Part shown: piece by piece, positions 46,901-55,402 of the stretch
Layout: every line of letters begins with the position of its first letter
Position numbering within the stretch: position 1 is the stretch's first letter
DNA from: Dactylosporangium sucinum
GTDB lineage: Bacteria > Actinomycetota > Actinomycetes > Mycobacteriales > Micromonosporaceae
Assembly (NCBI RefSeq): GCF_014647515.1
Contig: NZ_BMPI01000001.1
Coordinates: 62,001-126,000, forward strand
DNA length: 64,000 bases
Reading direction: 5' to 3'
Position numbers and translations under genes: made by a program
The notes under the pieces: generated by a model
What the model was told of the DNA's origin: nothing
Database searches by the model: none
The model's input: only the letters and a program-made list of their open reading frames with translations

Positions 46901-47238
46901 GCCGGCTTCACCGGCACGTACCGCTCGGGCAACCGATCCCGGCGGAACGAGGCGTGGTCCAGCACCGTGATGTCGGTCCCGGTGCGCCGCCATCGCTCGA
47001 CGTGCAGGCGGATCTCCAGCCGCTGCGTGCTCAGCCGGAACACGCCCGAGTCCTCCGCACGCCCGCCGAGCACCCCCTTGTGCAGCTCGTCGACGACGTC
47101 CTCGGTGGTCAGCCGGAACTGCCGCAGCCGGTGCGCAAGCGCGTCGAACGCCGCGAGGTCGAGCGCCGGCTCGACCGGCTCGCCGAACACGGTGTGCAGC
47201 TGCTCACGGAACTCGCCCAGCCACGGCCCGGCACCCAT
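43939..47238 (-). CDS. Superfamily 1 DNA/RNA helicase (DNA2/NAM7-like)
   Basis: 1099 residues. An N-terminal region of about 330 residues (beta-rich, 180-320 like the Upf1/SMUBP2 1B area) precedes Walker [16 protein letters not shown] (about 358-370). A long charged coiled-coil insertion (about 420-610) follows. Walker B is [17 protein letters not shown], then [15 protein letters not shown]. The second RecA domain has [20 protein letters not shown] and [15 protein letters not shown]. This is the AAA_11/AAA_12 (DNA2/NAM7) layout. The ATG at 47238 starts 1 base after the CARF gene's TGA. It probably translocates on nucleic acid to feed the PLD nuclease. The antisense 1098-codon ORF is a shadow. 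Confidence 0.92.
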   Translation of the reverse strand: MGAGPWLGEFREQLHTVFGEPVEPALDLAAFDALAHRLRQFRLTTEDVVDELHKGVLGGRAEDSGVFRLSTQRLEIRLHVERWRRTGTDITVLDHASFRRDRLPERYVPVKPARVTLHDPAAAPRCDLTVLIQELDRRRLRREAERTLTRVRLTPRRQAELRHDARRRYGSLRALFELARQQARFGDKATARGEVVDGAAWFGAEHPAAGELVVRLDAPAPFAVGDDAGRLTVWPSDDQDAAMTLEAAEVVDDLVVLTRPERHRDAETARRRLGPGTRVVVSETGELRYGRHAQALHTFLDERTVGNWTALATLLCRPEDLLHPPHEPVAEVTGRPLNRAQREAVAGALAAPHAFLVQGPPGTGKTQVITEVARRLIARGERVLLTAPTHVALDEVLRRLADEPGVLPLRLSWNDRYVASDVQRFTLSGYDGAVAGVRTPENSRMAQWRDRLRQVTAQREAVASWLSLVPRHEAARQSTVAARRTAADRAARHADQTRAFDAHLEHWKHTAGMHYAEAMRLGAEQRSTYERRVAVERSRGAFGRFLDALGLGEPARLLGRERRLGRLRAEAWARHEGAQREADRRAAARGSFLAPMAERERADREKIAAAERDEAELERALTRAAGRLAEQGLRADPATAAALEESQRALETLIEVQQMWFDTIGASDAHEVARRAVSSAANLICTTTVGFGGARPFRDLDYDTLIVDEASKVTVGEFLIPAQRARRWILVGDEKQLTPYVEPAVEHHVHAMAAIHLAERDAAPTPRGAVEHLASLWHALDDREQHPFRVDSVDRIARRLLSSGAWAEAHRKVYADQISHVAGAADDPERTLLASMREHLVSSLFERCVARTPEDTGPRRRLVEQRRMTPGIAELVRMPVYDGEYVSPPADDPLLPQPLLTPSFRAPVVFLDTSSQSWPWDDLPEGTTSFVNHLEADWVAGVCRTWNDELGALGVPGRTTISVLAFYGAQARLIRGRLGHPRYAGFPNLEFRVVDSIDRIQGQQSDIVVISFCRTFGRPKDRTRRPNPRAVPPPRWGPWLQNINRLNVACTRARRSLVLVGHRPTLRALNGVPEAEAFYRGLFGLPPDVLEVNVDWDGS

Positions 47239-47239
47239 G

Positions 47240-48703
47240 TCAGCTCGCGCCCCGCACGAACGCCAGCTCACTCCGCGCCGCGCCCAGCTCCTCGCCCGGG
47301 CGGTGCGCGCGCCAGTAGGCCCGCAGCACCTCGTTCGCCTTGGCGTTGAGCTCCTCGGACTGGTGCTGCGAGATGAACTGCTCACCGTGCGCGAGCACCG
47401 ACGCGTTGCGCGCCTTGGCGAGCCGCTCCAGCTCGCGCAGCCCGTCGACGGTGTCGAGCCCCGCCGCGGCGGCGAGCGGATCGTCGATCACCTTGAGGAG
47501 CACCGCGGCCGCGAACGGCCCAGGATTCGACGGCAGCGAGGGCCGCCCCTGGACGTTGCGGACGGCGTTGACCGTGTCGCGGTACCGCTGCGCGAGCGCC
47601 GCCCGATCGCCCGTGAGCCGGGCGTAGTCCGGCGCGTCGCACGCGAACCCGTACTTGCGCTTCAGGTGCGCCGACAGGCAGTGCTCGATGGTGCGGTACG
47701 AGAACAGGGCCGCGAAGTCGTGGCGCCCGACCCCGCGGTAGTGCTCGTCGAGCAGGCTGAACGTCAGCAGCAGCGCCCGGCTGTCCCCCGTCGCCAGCTC
47801 GCTGAGCAGCTGCAGCTGGGCGTGCACGGTGCGCACCGTCTCCTCGCTCACGTCCCGCCGCGCCGACCCGAGCGCCGCCCGCACCTGCGCGACGGCTTTC
47901 GGCATCGCGTCACGGTCGAGATCACACCAGGCCCGATACAACCCGGAAAGCGCCGCCATGAACCGCGCCAGCCCGGGCTGCACGAGCCGCTCCGCCAGCA
48001 CCGCGAACCGGCTCCGCGCGACTTCGAAGTTTCCACTGGCAAACGCCTGCGTGGCGACGTCCATCTCCTGTTCGCCGAAGAGCGAGGTCGGATTGTCGAG
48101 CACGAGCATCCGATCCGACCCCGGCACGGCCTGCCGCAGCACCGGATCGTAGTCCCCATCGACATAGGACAACCCGAGGTTCAACTGCCAGGCGGCCAAT
48201 GCCGCACTGGCCCCCATGACCTTTCGCCCGCCGGTAATGTCGATGTAGGCGGCGACCGGCCCGTCATGCCGCCGGGCCACGATGTCAACCTCTTCACGCA
48301 CGATCCGGTAGATGCTGAGCGGATCGGTGGACACACAGGGCCGCGCAGAAAACTCCGAGGCACGCAACAATCCCCTGGCCACGACGTTCTCGTGCACGAC
48401 ATCGATGGTGTCCTGCGCGGCGTCGGACGTGATCAGCACCAGCCGCGCCGGCCGCAGAATCTTGAACGCCAGCACGACGGGCCGCGGCGACATCCCGGTC
48501 ATGCAGATCAGCAGATCGACGCGCGGCGGCAGATCAAGCCGACTGTCCCGAGCCTGCTGCGCACAGGCATCCGCGAGGTGCTCGAGATAGTAGCGGGTGG
48601 CCTGCTCATAGGCCGATCCGTCGCCGTGCCCGGCACGGCCTTCGCTGATCTCGCGCATCTGCCGCACGTGCGACTCGATGTCACCATCGACCATCACCAA
48701 CAT
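47240..48703 (-). CDS. CARF-HEPN protein (Csm6/Csx1-like) outside a CRISPR locus
   Basis: 487 residues. Residues about 60-200 look like a CARF (CRISPR-associated Rossmann) ligand domain: [20 protein letters not shown] then [11 protein letters not shown] and [19 protein letters not shown], the last being the ITGGRK-M motif of TIGR02710/Csm6-type CARF proteins. The C-terminal half is helical and ends with RNASVLAH (about 432-439), an R-N-x5-H HEPN ribonuclease motif, at 47385-47410. CARF domains bind cyclic oligoadenylate or similar second messengers, switching on HEPN RNA cleavage. ATG 48703 is taken as start, with ATG 48694 possible. No CRISPR repeats or cas genes are in the window, so the signal source is unknown. 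It heads a four-gene operon with helicase, unknown protein and PLD nuclease. Confidence 0.75.
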   Translation of the reverse strand: MLVMVDGDIESHVRQMREISEGRAGHGDGSAYEQATRYYLEHLADACAQQARDSRLDLPPRVDLLICMTGMSPRPVVLAFKILRPARLVLITSDAAQDTIDVVHENVVARGLLRASEFSARPCVSTDPLSIYRIVREEVDIVARRHDGPVAAYIDITGGRKVMGASAALAAWQLNLGLSYVDGDYDPVLRQAVPGSDRMLVLDNPTSLFGEQEMDVATQAFASGNFEVARSRFAVLAERLVQPGLARFMAALSGLYRAWCDLDRDAMPKAVAQVRAALGSARRDVSEETVRTVHAQLQLLSELATGDSRALLLTFSLLDEHYRGVGRHDFAALFSYRTIEHCLSAHLKRKYGFACDAPDYARLTGDRAALAQRYRDTVNAVRNVQGRPSLPSNPGPFAAAVLLKVIDDPLAAAAGLDTVDGLRELERLAKARNASVLAHGEQFISQHQSEELNAKANEVLRAYWRAHRPGEELGAARSELAFVRGAS

Positions 48704-48844
48704 AGCCTGCCATCAAACCTACGGCGATTCAAAACCAGTTGGATCTCACCGGCCACCCGGTGTAACCGGATCTTGATGGGCTTGTGCCGTGCCACTACTC
48801 GGCGCACGGATTGGGGGAAGCCGTGATTACGTGCGCCGCGCGTT

Positions 48845-48874
48845 CCTTTTCGTGCTAGAGTTCGCACGAAAAGG
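48845..48874. promoter_or_regulatory. Perfect palindrome between the CARF operon and the HTH-DUF3887 gene
   Basis: Arms CCTTTTCGTGC / GCACGAAAAGG (11 bp, exact) flank an 8-base centre. TAGAGT (48856-48861), a TAGRRT-type -10 for the plus-strand gene, lies inside the centre, so a bound dimer would cover the promoter. The start codon is 10 bases downstream (48884). Likely operator for the adjacent HTH protein; it may also control the divergent CARF operon. Confidence 0.65.
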
Positions 48875-48883
48875 CGGGTGATC

Positions 48884-49609
48884 ATGGCAGACAGCGACGC
48901 GGCGGCGTGCGAGGTGTGCGGTCGGCCCCTGGAGTCCCGGTCGGGGCCTGGGCGTCGGCGCCGATACTGTGGGGCGACCTGTCGCAGTGCGGCCCGGCGG
49001 CAGCGAGCGAATGAGACTGTCGTCAAGACCTCCTTGACAACGGAATCGCGTAAAGAGAAGCTTGACGACATGGATGTCGAATCGCCGTTGCAGGCGCTCC
49101 GGCAAGCCCTCGACGCCGTGCGTGCGGCCGAGAGCAGGCTGCGCGGCGCCGTTGACGCCGCTCGCGAGGCCGGCCACACCTGGTCGGAGATCGGCGAAGT
49201 GCTCGGCACGACGCGGCAGGCCGCCTTCCAGCGCTTCGGCCGGCCGATCGACCCACGCACCGGCACCCCGATGAACGCCGCACTGCTGCCCGGCGCGACC
49301 GAGGCCGCGGTCGCCCTCTTCGTCAACCTCGCCGAGGGCAACTGGGAGGAGGCGCGCCGCGACTTCGACGCCAAGGTCAGCGAGGCGCTGCCCGACGCGG
49401 CCTCCGTCGCCGCGACGTGGGCCGCGATCGCCGGCCGGTGCGGGCGATACGAGCAGCGTATGGGCGAGCCGATCGCCCACCAGCTCGGCGACTACACCGT
49501 CGTCGACATACCGCTGCAGTTCGAGGTCGGCGAGCAGGTGGGACGGGTCAGCTTCAGCCCCGACGGCAAGGTCGCCGGCCTGTTCGTGCTGCCTCCCGAG
49601 GCGATCTGA
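48884..49609 (+). CDS. HTH/zinc-ribbon regulator with C-terminal DUF3887-like domain
   Basis: 241 residues. N-terminal Cys cluster CEVCGRPL...[16 protein letters not shown] (Cx2C...Cx3C) suggests a small zinc-binding unit, then a helix-turn-helix ([24 protein letters not shown]). The C-terminal ~105 residues ([22 protein letters not shown]...[25 protein letters not shown]) fit the DUF3887 cystatin-like fold, probably a ligand-sensing domain. The ATG at 48884 is used in preference to GTG 48878. Its stop precedes an ABC exporter by 2 bases, so it is the likely autoregulator. The perfect palindrome at 48845-48874 is its probable binding site. Confidence 0.85.
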   Translation: MADSDAAACEVCGRPLESRSGPGRRRRYCGATCRSAARRQRANETVVKTSLTTESRKEKLDDMDVESPLQALRQALDAVRAAESRLRGAVDAAREAGHTWSEIGEVLGTTRQAAFQRFGRPIDPRTGTPMNAALLPGATEAAVALFVNLAEGNWEEARRDFDAKVSEALPDAASVAATWAAIAGRCGRYEQRMGEPIAHQLGDYTVVDIPLQFEVGEQVGRVSFSPDGKVAGLFVLPPEAI

Positions 49610-49611
49610 GG

Positions 49612-50745
49612 ATGCGCAACCCCGCCGTCTGGCTCCCGATCGCCGCGCTGCTGCTGGCGTTCATCGTCGTCTGCTACGCGCAGCTGATCAGCAGGCCGGC
49701 CAAGTATCTGCCCAAGGCTGTCTGGGCGCTGATCATCCTGGCGCAGATCCCGATCGGTGGTGTGCTGTATCTGATCATCGGGCGCTCCGAACGGACGACT
49801 GCTGAGCCGCCACCCACCGCCACCCCGGCCCTGCCTGAGGTGGACCGGCCGCGGCCGGTCGCGACGCAACCCCCGGCCGTGCGCACCCATGCCATAACGA
49901 AGCTCTTTCCCGGCGACGTCGGCCTGCACGCTGTGGACCTGACCGTGCCGGCCCGCGGGGTGTACGGACTCGTCGGCCCCAACGGTGCGGGCAAGACGAC
50001 ACTGCTGTCCCTGCTCGCCGGGTTACGCCGCCCCGACGCCGGCCGGCTGTCCACCACGGCCCAGGTGATGCTGTGCCCCGACACGCCGGCCTTCGAGCCG
50101 TGGCTGACGGCGGCGGAGACGGTCGAACTGTTCCGGCGGCTGAGCCCGAACGGGACGACCGGCACCGACCACGCCCTCGCACTCGCCGGCCTGACCGCGG
50201 CGCGCGACCGGCGGGTCGGCGGCTTCTCCCGAGGCATGGCGCAGCGGCTCGGCCTCGCCGTCGTGCTCGCCTCCGGCGCCCAGGTGCTGCTGCTGGACGA
50301 GCCGACCAGCGCCCTGGACCCGCAGGGCCGCGCCGAGATCCTGAACCTCATCACCGCGCTCGGACGCGACCACGCGGTGGTCTTCTCCAGCCACATCCTC
50401 GCCGACATCCAGCGTGTGGCCGACACGGTCGGCGTCCTCCGCGAGGGCCGGCTCATCTACCAGGGCCCGGTCGACGAGCTCCTGGACAGGCACACCCGAC
50501 CGAGTTGGCAGCTGCACCTCCGCGCGGGCGCCGACCGGCTCGCCGATCGCCTCGGCGGGCTCGACTGGGTGGCCGCGGTGCGGCGGCACGAGCAGGGGCT
50601 GCGCGTGGACACCACGAGTGTGCACGCCGGCGAAACGCTGCTGCCGGCGGAGATCAGCGCGAGCGGTGCGGAACTCATCGCGTTCAATCCGGTCGGCGCG
50701 GACCTGGAGACGGTATTTCTGAACCTGGTGGAGGTGCAGCCGTGA
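49612..50745 (+). CDS. ABC transporter ATPase fused to an N-terminal PLDc_N-like membrane domain
   Basis: 377 residues. Residues 1-60 hold two membrane helices (WLPIAALLLAFIVVCYAQLI and VWALIILAQIPIGGVLYLIIGR), a PLDc_N-type pair, followed by a Pro-rich linker. The ABC ATPase follows: Walker A GLVGPNGAGKTTLL, signature FSRGMAQRLGLAVVLA (variant of LSGGQ), Walker [17 protein letters not shown]-loop FSSHILADIQ. The helices anchor the ATPase directly to the membrane. It overlaps the permease start (GTGA). Downstream of an HTH-DUF3887 regulator, the unit may export a toxic compound or respond to envelope stress. Confidence 0.88.
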   Translation: MRNPAVWLPIAALLLAFIVVCYAQLISRPAKYLPKAVWALIILAQIPIGGVLYLIIGRSERTTAEPPPTATPALPEVDRPRPVATQPPAVRTHAITKLFPGDVGLHAVDLTVPARGVYGLVGPNGAGKTTLLSLLAGLRRPDAGRLSTTAQVMLCPDTPAFEPWLTAAETVELFRRLSPNGTTGTDHALALAGLTAARDRRVGGFSRGMAQRLGLAVVLASGAQVLLLDEPTSALDPQGRAEILNLITALGRDHAVVFSSHILADIQRVADTVGVLREGRLIYQGPVDELLDRHTRPSWQLHLRAGADRLADRLGGLDWVAAVRRHEQGLRVDTTSVHAGETLLPAEISASGAELIAFNPVGADLETVFLNLVEVQP

Positions 50746-51497
50746 ACCTGTGGCGGCTGGAGTGGCTGAGGCTGTTGCGGACCGGGCGTTGGATCGGCTT
50801 GGCTGCGGTCTTCCTGCTGCTCGGCTTCGGCGAGCCCCTGGCCACCCGGTACCTGGGAGAGCTGCTGAGCGGCGCCGCGGGCAACGGCTACATCCAGGTC
50901 ACGGTGACCAAGCCGCAGCCCTCCGACGGGATGGGCGCCTACTTCGGCAACATCACCACGCTCGGCACGCTCGTCATCGTCGTCATCGCCGGCCTCGCCT
51001 TCTCGGTGCGTGCCAACCCGCCGCTCGCCGCGCTCTATCTGACCCATGTGCCGGGTCGGATCGGACTGCTGGTCCCGCGACTGGTGACGATGGCGGCCGC
51101 GGCCGCGTCGGCCAGCGTCGTTGGCGGGGTCGCGGCGGCGTACGAAACGACCCTGCTGCTCGGCGCGCCGGCCGTGCGCGCGACCGCCACCGGCATCCTG
51201 ATCTCCAGTCTGGGCGCGGTCTTCGCCGTTGCGGTCACCTTCCTGGCCGCCATGTTCCTGCGCGGACAGGTGGGCACGATCGCGGTCGCGCTCGGCGCGA
51301 CCTTTGTCGCGGTGCCGTTCGCCAATCTGATCCCCGGCATCCGCAACATCGGGCCCGCAGCCTTCATCGCACTGCCCAAGCAACTGCAGCTCACCGAGTG
51401 GCGCACCGACGATACCCGGGCAACCGTGGTGACGCTGCTGCTCGCCGCCGCGTGCGTGGCCGGTGGGCTGTGGCGAGCCAGCCGCTGGGAGCTGTAG
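50742..51497 (+). CDS. ABC transporter permease
   Basis: 251 residues with six membrane segments (WIGLAAVFLLLGFGEPLATRYLG, LVIVVIAGLAFSVRANPP, TGILISSLGAVFAVAVTFLAAMF, and others) and a short soluble loop after the first. It pairs with the ATPase just upstream. GTG 50742 overlaps the ATPase stop; the longer frame from 50073 is a shadow. Confidence 0.85.
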   Translation: MNLWRLEWLRLLRTGRWIGLAAVFLLLGFGEPLATRYLGELLSGAAGNGYIQVTVTKPQPSDGMGAYFGNITTLGTLVIVVIAGLAFSVRANPPLAALYLTHVPGRIGLLVPRLVTMAAAAASASVVGGVAAAYETTLLLGAPAVRATATGILISSLGAVFAVAVTFLAAMFLRGQVGTIAVALGATFVAVPFANLIPGIRNIGPAAFIALPKQLQLTEWRTDDTRATVVTLLLAAACVAGGLWRASRWEL

Positions 51498-51579
51498 ACC
51501 GCCCGCGCTGGTAGCGCCGACCCGTCTTGCCCCTGCGCTGACTGTGATCAGCCTCGATCCGATGGCCGGCGTGGCGACC

Positions 51580-51675
51580 GGACACGGCGCTGACACCCGC
51601 GAAAGTTTCATCCCCCGGCCGTGAAAGGTTTTCGGACCGGCCTCGCCATCTTGCCGAAAAGGTTTTCGTGAACCA
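51580..51675 (+). promoter_or_regulatory. GAAAGTTTC-type repeats upstream of the secreted metalloprotease
   Basis: In the 222-base gap, GCGAAAGTTTCATCC is followed by GTGAAAGGTTTTCGG and CCGAAAAGGTTTTCGTG, three related CGAAA/TTTTCG motifs. Such motifs resemble carbohydrate-responsive operators, but no regulator is assigned. No gene is present in the gap. Confidence 0.35.
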
Positions 51676-51719
51676 TCCTGGCCGCACCCATCGGAGCTCG
51701 TGGATGAAAGGGGATGAGC

Positions 51720-52769
51720 ATGCGGCGTGAACGGGTTCGCGGGCTCGTGGTCGTCGCGGCCACGGTCAGCCTCGCCGCGGCCGGGGCGACCGTCGCGACG
51801 ACGGCCGGTGCCGCCGCGGCCGGCTGCCGGGTGACGTACACGGTCAGCTCGCAGTGGCAGGCGATCAGCGGCTGGACGCTGACCTGGAGCTTCACCAACG
51901 GCCAGACCGTCACCCAGGCCTGGAACGCGACCGTCACGCAGAGCGGCGCGGCCGTGACGGCGGTCAACGTGGGGTACAACGGCGCGCTCGGCACCGGCGC
52001 CAGCACCTCGTTCGGGTTCAACGGTGCCTGGAGCGACGCCAACCCGGTGCCGGCCTCGTTCCGGCTCAACAACGTCGCCTGCACCGGATCCGTCAACCCG
52101 TCGGCGAGCGCCTCGCCGTCGCGGTCGTCGTCGCCGTCCCCGTCGCCGTCGTCGACGGGCGGCACCGGCCTGGCGAACCGGACGGTCCGGGTCCTGTGGC
52201 TCAAGCCGACCGACGTTGCGTTCAACCAGCGGTACCCGGACGGGATCGCGAACGTGATGCGGGAGGCGCAGCGGTACTACCAGCAGGAGCTCGGCAAGAC
52301 CTTCACGCTCAACACGACGGTCGTGGAGGTGGTCAACGGCGAGCGTGACACCAACTTCTACATCAACAACAACTGCACGTCCGCCGACCGCTACTGGTGC
52401 GTGGTCTTCAACATGCAGGCCGAGCTGCGCCGCCGACTCGGCATCAACAACCCCGACAGCCGCTGGCTCGTCGTCGGCGAGATCAGCGCCGAGGACGTCG
52501 GCAAGTCCGGCGGCGGGGCGAGCCCGGGCTGGGTCCTGCTCAGCGGTCACGACGCGGACGGCGCGGCCGGCGTCAACGGGCCGATGAACCGCTGGTACGG
52601 CGGGATGGTCCACGAGCTCGGCCACGCCTTCGGGTTGCCCGACTCGACCTCGACCGACGGCACGCCCATGTCCGCGTCGTTCTACAGCTACCCGAACACC
52701 CACTTCAGCCAGGCGCAGAAGAACGCCATCCTCAGCGGCCCGTACGGCAGCTTCCTGTCCTGGCAGTGA
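51720..52769 (+). CDS. Secreted zinc metalloprotease with a shortened CBM2-like domain
   Basis: 349 residues. Signal peptide (RGLVVVAATVSLAAAGATVATTAGAAAAG) is followed by a CBM2-type module (CRVTYTVSSQW...ISGWTLTWSFTNGQTVTQAWN, then VNVGYNGALGTGASTSFGFNG...NNVAC). About 15 residues normally between SQW and ISGW are missing. A Ser/Pro linker leads to the protease: VRVLWLKPTDVAF..., with the zinc motif VHELGHAFGLPD (HExxH) and a later TPMSASFYSYP Met-turn-like element. It is probably a cellulose- or chitin-tethered protease. ATG 51720 has AAAGGGG 6 bases upstream; ATG 51714 is only one or two bases from it. Confidence 0.87.
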   Translation: MRRERVRGLVVVAATVSLAAAGATVATTAGAAAAGCRVTYTVSSQWQAISGWTLTWSFTNGQTVTQAWNATVTQSGAAVTAVNVGYNGALGTGASTSFGFNGAWSDANPVPASFRLNNVACTGSVNPSASASPSRSSSPSPSPSSTGGTGLANRTVRVLWLKPTDVAFNQRYPDGIANVMREAQRYYQQELGKTFTLNTTVVEVVNGERDTNFYINNNCTSADRYWCVVFNMQAELRRRLGINNPDSRWLVVGEISAEDVGKSGGGASPGWVLLSGHDADGAAGVNGPMNRWYGGMVHELGHAFGLPDSTSTDGTPMSASFYSYPNTHFSQAQKNAILSGPYGSFLSWQ

Positions 52770-52774
52770 GGCTC

Positions 52775-52806
52775 GGTGGCGGCGTCCGGCCCCGGACGCC
52801 GCCACC
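52775..52806. terminator. Hairpin terminator between convergent genes
   Basis: GGTGGCGGCGTCCGG / CCGGACGCCGCCACC with two bases between the arms (the top pairs would open to form the loop), between the metalloprotease stop (52769) and the end of the minus-strand permease (52833). Confidence 0.75.
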
Positions 52807-52832
52807 CCGTGGCCACGCCCGGGTTCGCGTTG

Positions 52833-53906
52833 TCAGCCCGCGCTGAGGTCGGTGCGGCGGACGATCAGCCAGGCGGCGGCGAGGGCCACTGCGGCCAGGC
52901 CCAGGTAGCCGGCGCCGATGATCAGGTGGAAGTCGGGGATCCTGCTGCTCGGCTGATACATGATGTGCTGCTGGAGGTGGTTGTCGACGTAGCAGGAGAG
53001 CGCCGTGGTGGCACCGTTGTCGGGCGGGCAGAGGCGTTCCAACTCGGCGCCGGTGAGCTGGTGCCGGGAGGCGTCGTACAGGCCCGACGGCTGGTCGGCG
53101 CTGTAGTTGACGAAACCGCCCTTGACGATCAAGGCGTTCTTGTCCAGCAGATCGTCCGGCACGCCGAGCTGCCGGTAGCCCGACAGCGGCTCAATGAGCG
53201 TGGGAAAGCGCCACCGGACGAGCAGCATCAGGCCGATGAAGCCCGCGGCGACGCCGAACACGGCCGGGAGTGTGCGCTTGACGGCGGCGCCGAGCGCGAC
53301 GCCGACCGCGAACCAGCAGATGCTGACGGCGAGCGGGAGCATCCCGGTGTCCAGGAACGTCCTGTACTGGAACAGGCTCCCCTTCGAGACGCTGGCCAAC
53401 GCGTGTTCCAGGTGGTCGCTCGCGCCCGCGACGGCCGCGGTCACGGCTGCCACGAACAGGCCGAGCAGGCTCAGCTTGGTCCACAGCCAGCGGGCCGGGG
53501 AGACGTCCTGGCTCCAGGCCAGCAGCAGGGTCCGTTGCTCATGCTCCCTGGACAACACCGGGACGCCGATGAACACGCCGATCAGCATCGGCATGTACTG
53601 CACCAGCGTCAACAGCGAGGCGAGGGTGAGGGCCAGGCTGGAGGTCCCGGCCAGTCGGTCGCCCTGAGGGGACTGTTCCGGGCACAGCGTGTCGTGGCAC
53701 TGGTGATACAGGTCCGTCAGCTCGTTGGACAGGTAGGTCATCCAGCCCACCAGCACGGCGGCCAGGACGAGCGTGCCGAGGAGGGTCCAGCGGTGCTGGC
53801 GCCAGGTCAGCCAGATCAGACCGGAGGCGTTGCCGTCCGGCGCGGCGGTGTGCTCCGTGCTGTCCTCGTGGTGCGTGGCGAGCCGCGGTCGGGTGGTCGG
53901 GGTCAT
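52833..53906 (-). CDS. ABC transporter permease of a YtrA-type operon
   Basis: 357 residues. The first helix is WTLLGTLVLAAVLVGWMTYL, and a soluble loop with conserved cysteines (HQCHDTLCPEQ) follows. VPVLSREHEQRTLLLAWSQDVSPARWLWTKL is typical of exporter permeases in this class, and further helices end with IIGAGYLGLAAVALAAAWLIV. The ATG at 53906 has GGAGG upstream and overlaps the expected ATPase stop (ATGA). Confidence 0.87.
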   Translation of the reverse strand: MTPTTRPRLATHHEDSTEHTAAPDGNASGLIWLTWRQHRWTLLGTLVLAAVLVGWMTYLSNELTDLYHQCHDTLCPEQSPQGDRLAGTSSLALTLASLLTLVQYMPMLIGVFIGVPVLSREHEQRTLLLAWSQDVSPARWLWTKLSLLGLFVAAVTAAVAGASDHLEHALASVSKGSLFQYRTFLDTGMLPLAVSICWFAVGVALGAAVKRTLPAVFGVAAGFIGLMLLVRWRFPTLIEPLSGYRQLGVPDDLLDKNALIVKGGFVNYSADQPSGLYDASRHQLTGAELERLCPPDNGATTALSCYVDNHLQQHIMYQPSSRIPDFHLIIGAGYLGLAAVALAAAWLIVRRTDLSAG

Positions 53907-54818
53907 GCTGCCGCCTCCAGGTCCCGGTGCGTCTTGGCCGATGCCTTGAGGTAGGTCAGGATCAGCTCGTCCAGGGCGACGGGTTGGGTGGTCCATCCGG
54001 GGGCGACGACGGCGTGCACAGCCGGTCCGGCCGGTCGACGAAACGACGAACGTCGACTGCCGGTCGGTGTGCTGCGCCTGGACGATCGCCCCTGGGCCCG
54101 GCGGCCGCTCCGCGCGGGGTCCGGTGAGCCGCAGGTGGCTGTCGAGCAGCTCCTCGACGTCGCCGGTGAGCAGCGGCCGTCCTGCGTCGAGCAGCAGCAG
54201 GTGGTCGCAGACGCCGCTGAGCTCCGCCACGATGTGGGTCGACAGCATCACCGTCATGTCGCTGTCGGCCGCCTCGGCCATCAGCTCGCCGGTGACGTCG
54301 GTGCGGGCCACCGGGTCGAGGTTGGACAGTGGTTCGTCGAGCAGGAGCACGGCGGGGCGGGATCCCAGGGCGACCGCGAGCGCGACCTGGGTCCGCTGTC
54401 CGCCGGACAGCTTGCCGCAGCGGCGGTCCAGGGGCACGTCGAAGCGTTCCAGCCAGGACAGTGCCCGTCGCTGGTCCCACTCGCGGTTGGTGGCCCGTCC
54501 GAAGCGGAGCATGTCGGCCGCGCTGAAGTCCCGGTAGAGGGGCTTGTCCTGGGCCAGGATCGCGACTCGGCTCCCGGCGTCGGCGGTCCCGGTCCTGCCC
54601 TTCACCATCGGGCGGCTGTTGACCAGCAGCGAGCCGGAGGTGGCCGCCAGCATGCCGCTGATGATGCTCATCAGGGTCGACTTGCCCGCGCCGTTGGCGC
54701 CGACGAGCGCGATGATGCGGTTGGCGGGCAGCCGGAAACTGCACTCCCGCAGCGCCCACACGTTGCGATAGCGCTTGCTCACGTCGCGGGCCTCCAGGGC
54801 GATGGACTGCACGCTCAC
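53903..54818 (-). CDS. ABC transporter ATPase, apparent frameshift near the C-terminus
   Basis: Nucleotide-binding subunit: Walker A ALVGANGAGKSTLM, signature LSGGQRTQVALAVAL, Walker B VLLLDEPLSNLDP, H-loop LSTHIVAELSG. Near 54022-54030 the frame changes: as read, the chain runs STFVVSSTGRTGCARRRR and on without a stop into the permease frame, whereas the neighbouring frame gives a family-like tail (AVHAVVAPGWTTQPVALDELILTYLKAS...) ending at TGA 53903. Length 916 (3 x 305 + 1) agrees with one extra base. Taken literally, the present sequence encodes an ATPase-permease fusion. Start GTG 54818 overlaps the GntR stop. Confidence 0.85.
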
Positions 54819-55276
54819 GCGACGCCTTCCTTGCGCCGGGAGGCAGCGCCCGGCGCCGGCCTCCCCTGTGGCTGATCGCCGCCGGCCTGCGTCCTGCGCG
54901 CCGGGTGCTCCACGAGCACCGAGGCGAGCAATGCCTGGACGTCCTCGTCCTCCAGACCGGCGTCGCGGGCCTGGTCGAGCCATCGGGCCAGGCCGCTGCG
55001 CAGGCGGGCCAGGGCATGGGGATCCGCGTGGCCGAGCGTGCCGCTGACGAAGGTGCCCGCCCCCTGCCGCGCCTCCACCAGGCCGGACAGCTCCAGTTCC
55101 CGGTAGGCCTTCAGCACCGTGGTCGGGTTGACCGTGCATGCGGTCACCACACTGCGCACGGTGGGAAGTTGGTCCCCGGGCCGCAGCGTCCCGATCCGCA
55201 GCCCCTCGCGCACCTGCCGCACCAGCTGGGCGTACGCGGGGACGCTGCTGGACCGGTCGATATGAAAGTTGATCAC
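54815..55276 (-). CDS. GntR family regulator, YtrA subfamily
   Basis: 153 residues. Starts INFHIDRSSSVPAYAQLVRQVREGLRIGTLRPGDQLPTVRSVV, followed by NPTTVLKAYRELELSGLVEARQGAGTFVSG, the standard winged-helix of the family. The short C-terminal helices are typical of YtrA types. The start is GTG 55276, with GGAGAGG 9 bases upstream, rather than ATG 55294. It heads the ABC operon and probably represses it; these systems often respond to antibiotics or envelope stress (family knowledge). Confidence 0.92.
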   Translation of the reverse strand: MINFHIDRSSSVPAYAQLVRQVREGLRIGTLRPGDQLPTVRSVVTACTVNPTTVLKAYRELELSGLVEARQGAGTFVSGTLGHADPHALARLRSGLARWLDQARDAGLEDEDVQALLASVLVEHPARRTQAGGDQPQGRPAPGAASRRKEGVA

Positions 55277-55317
55277 CGCACGGGTCCTCTCCATCCGTCC
55301 CCGAACAGGGGCCAGAT

Positions 55318-55337
55318 TGTTCTGGTTGAGTAGAACA
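55318..55337. promoter_or_regulatory. YtrA-type operator
   Basis: TGTTCT-N8-AGAACA inverted repeat, about 40 bases upstream of the GntR start. It also faces the divergent helicase gene at 55403. Confidence 0.6.
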
Positions 55338-55402
55338 CTCGCTAACCAGTACCGCAAGATCCCGCACGGCCGCCTGGCGAGCCGGGCGGGTGAACAGGCA
55401 CG

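Noticed and set aside
44053..47349. Plus-strand open frame of 1098 codons
   Set aside because: It mirrors the SF1 helicase gene; high third-position GC keeps the antisense frame free of stops. No motifs.
41320..48900. CRISPR array near the CARF gene
   Set aside because: I looked for regularly spaced repeats and for Cas1/2/10-like genes and found none in the window.
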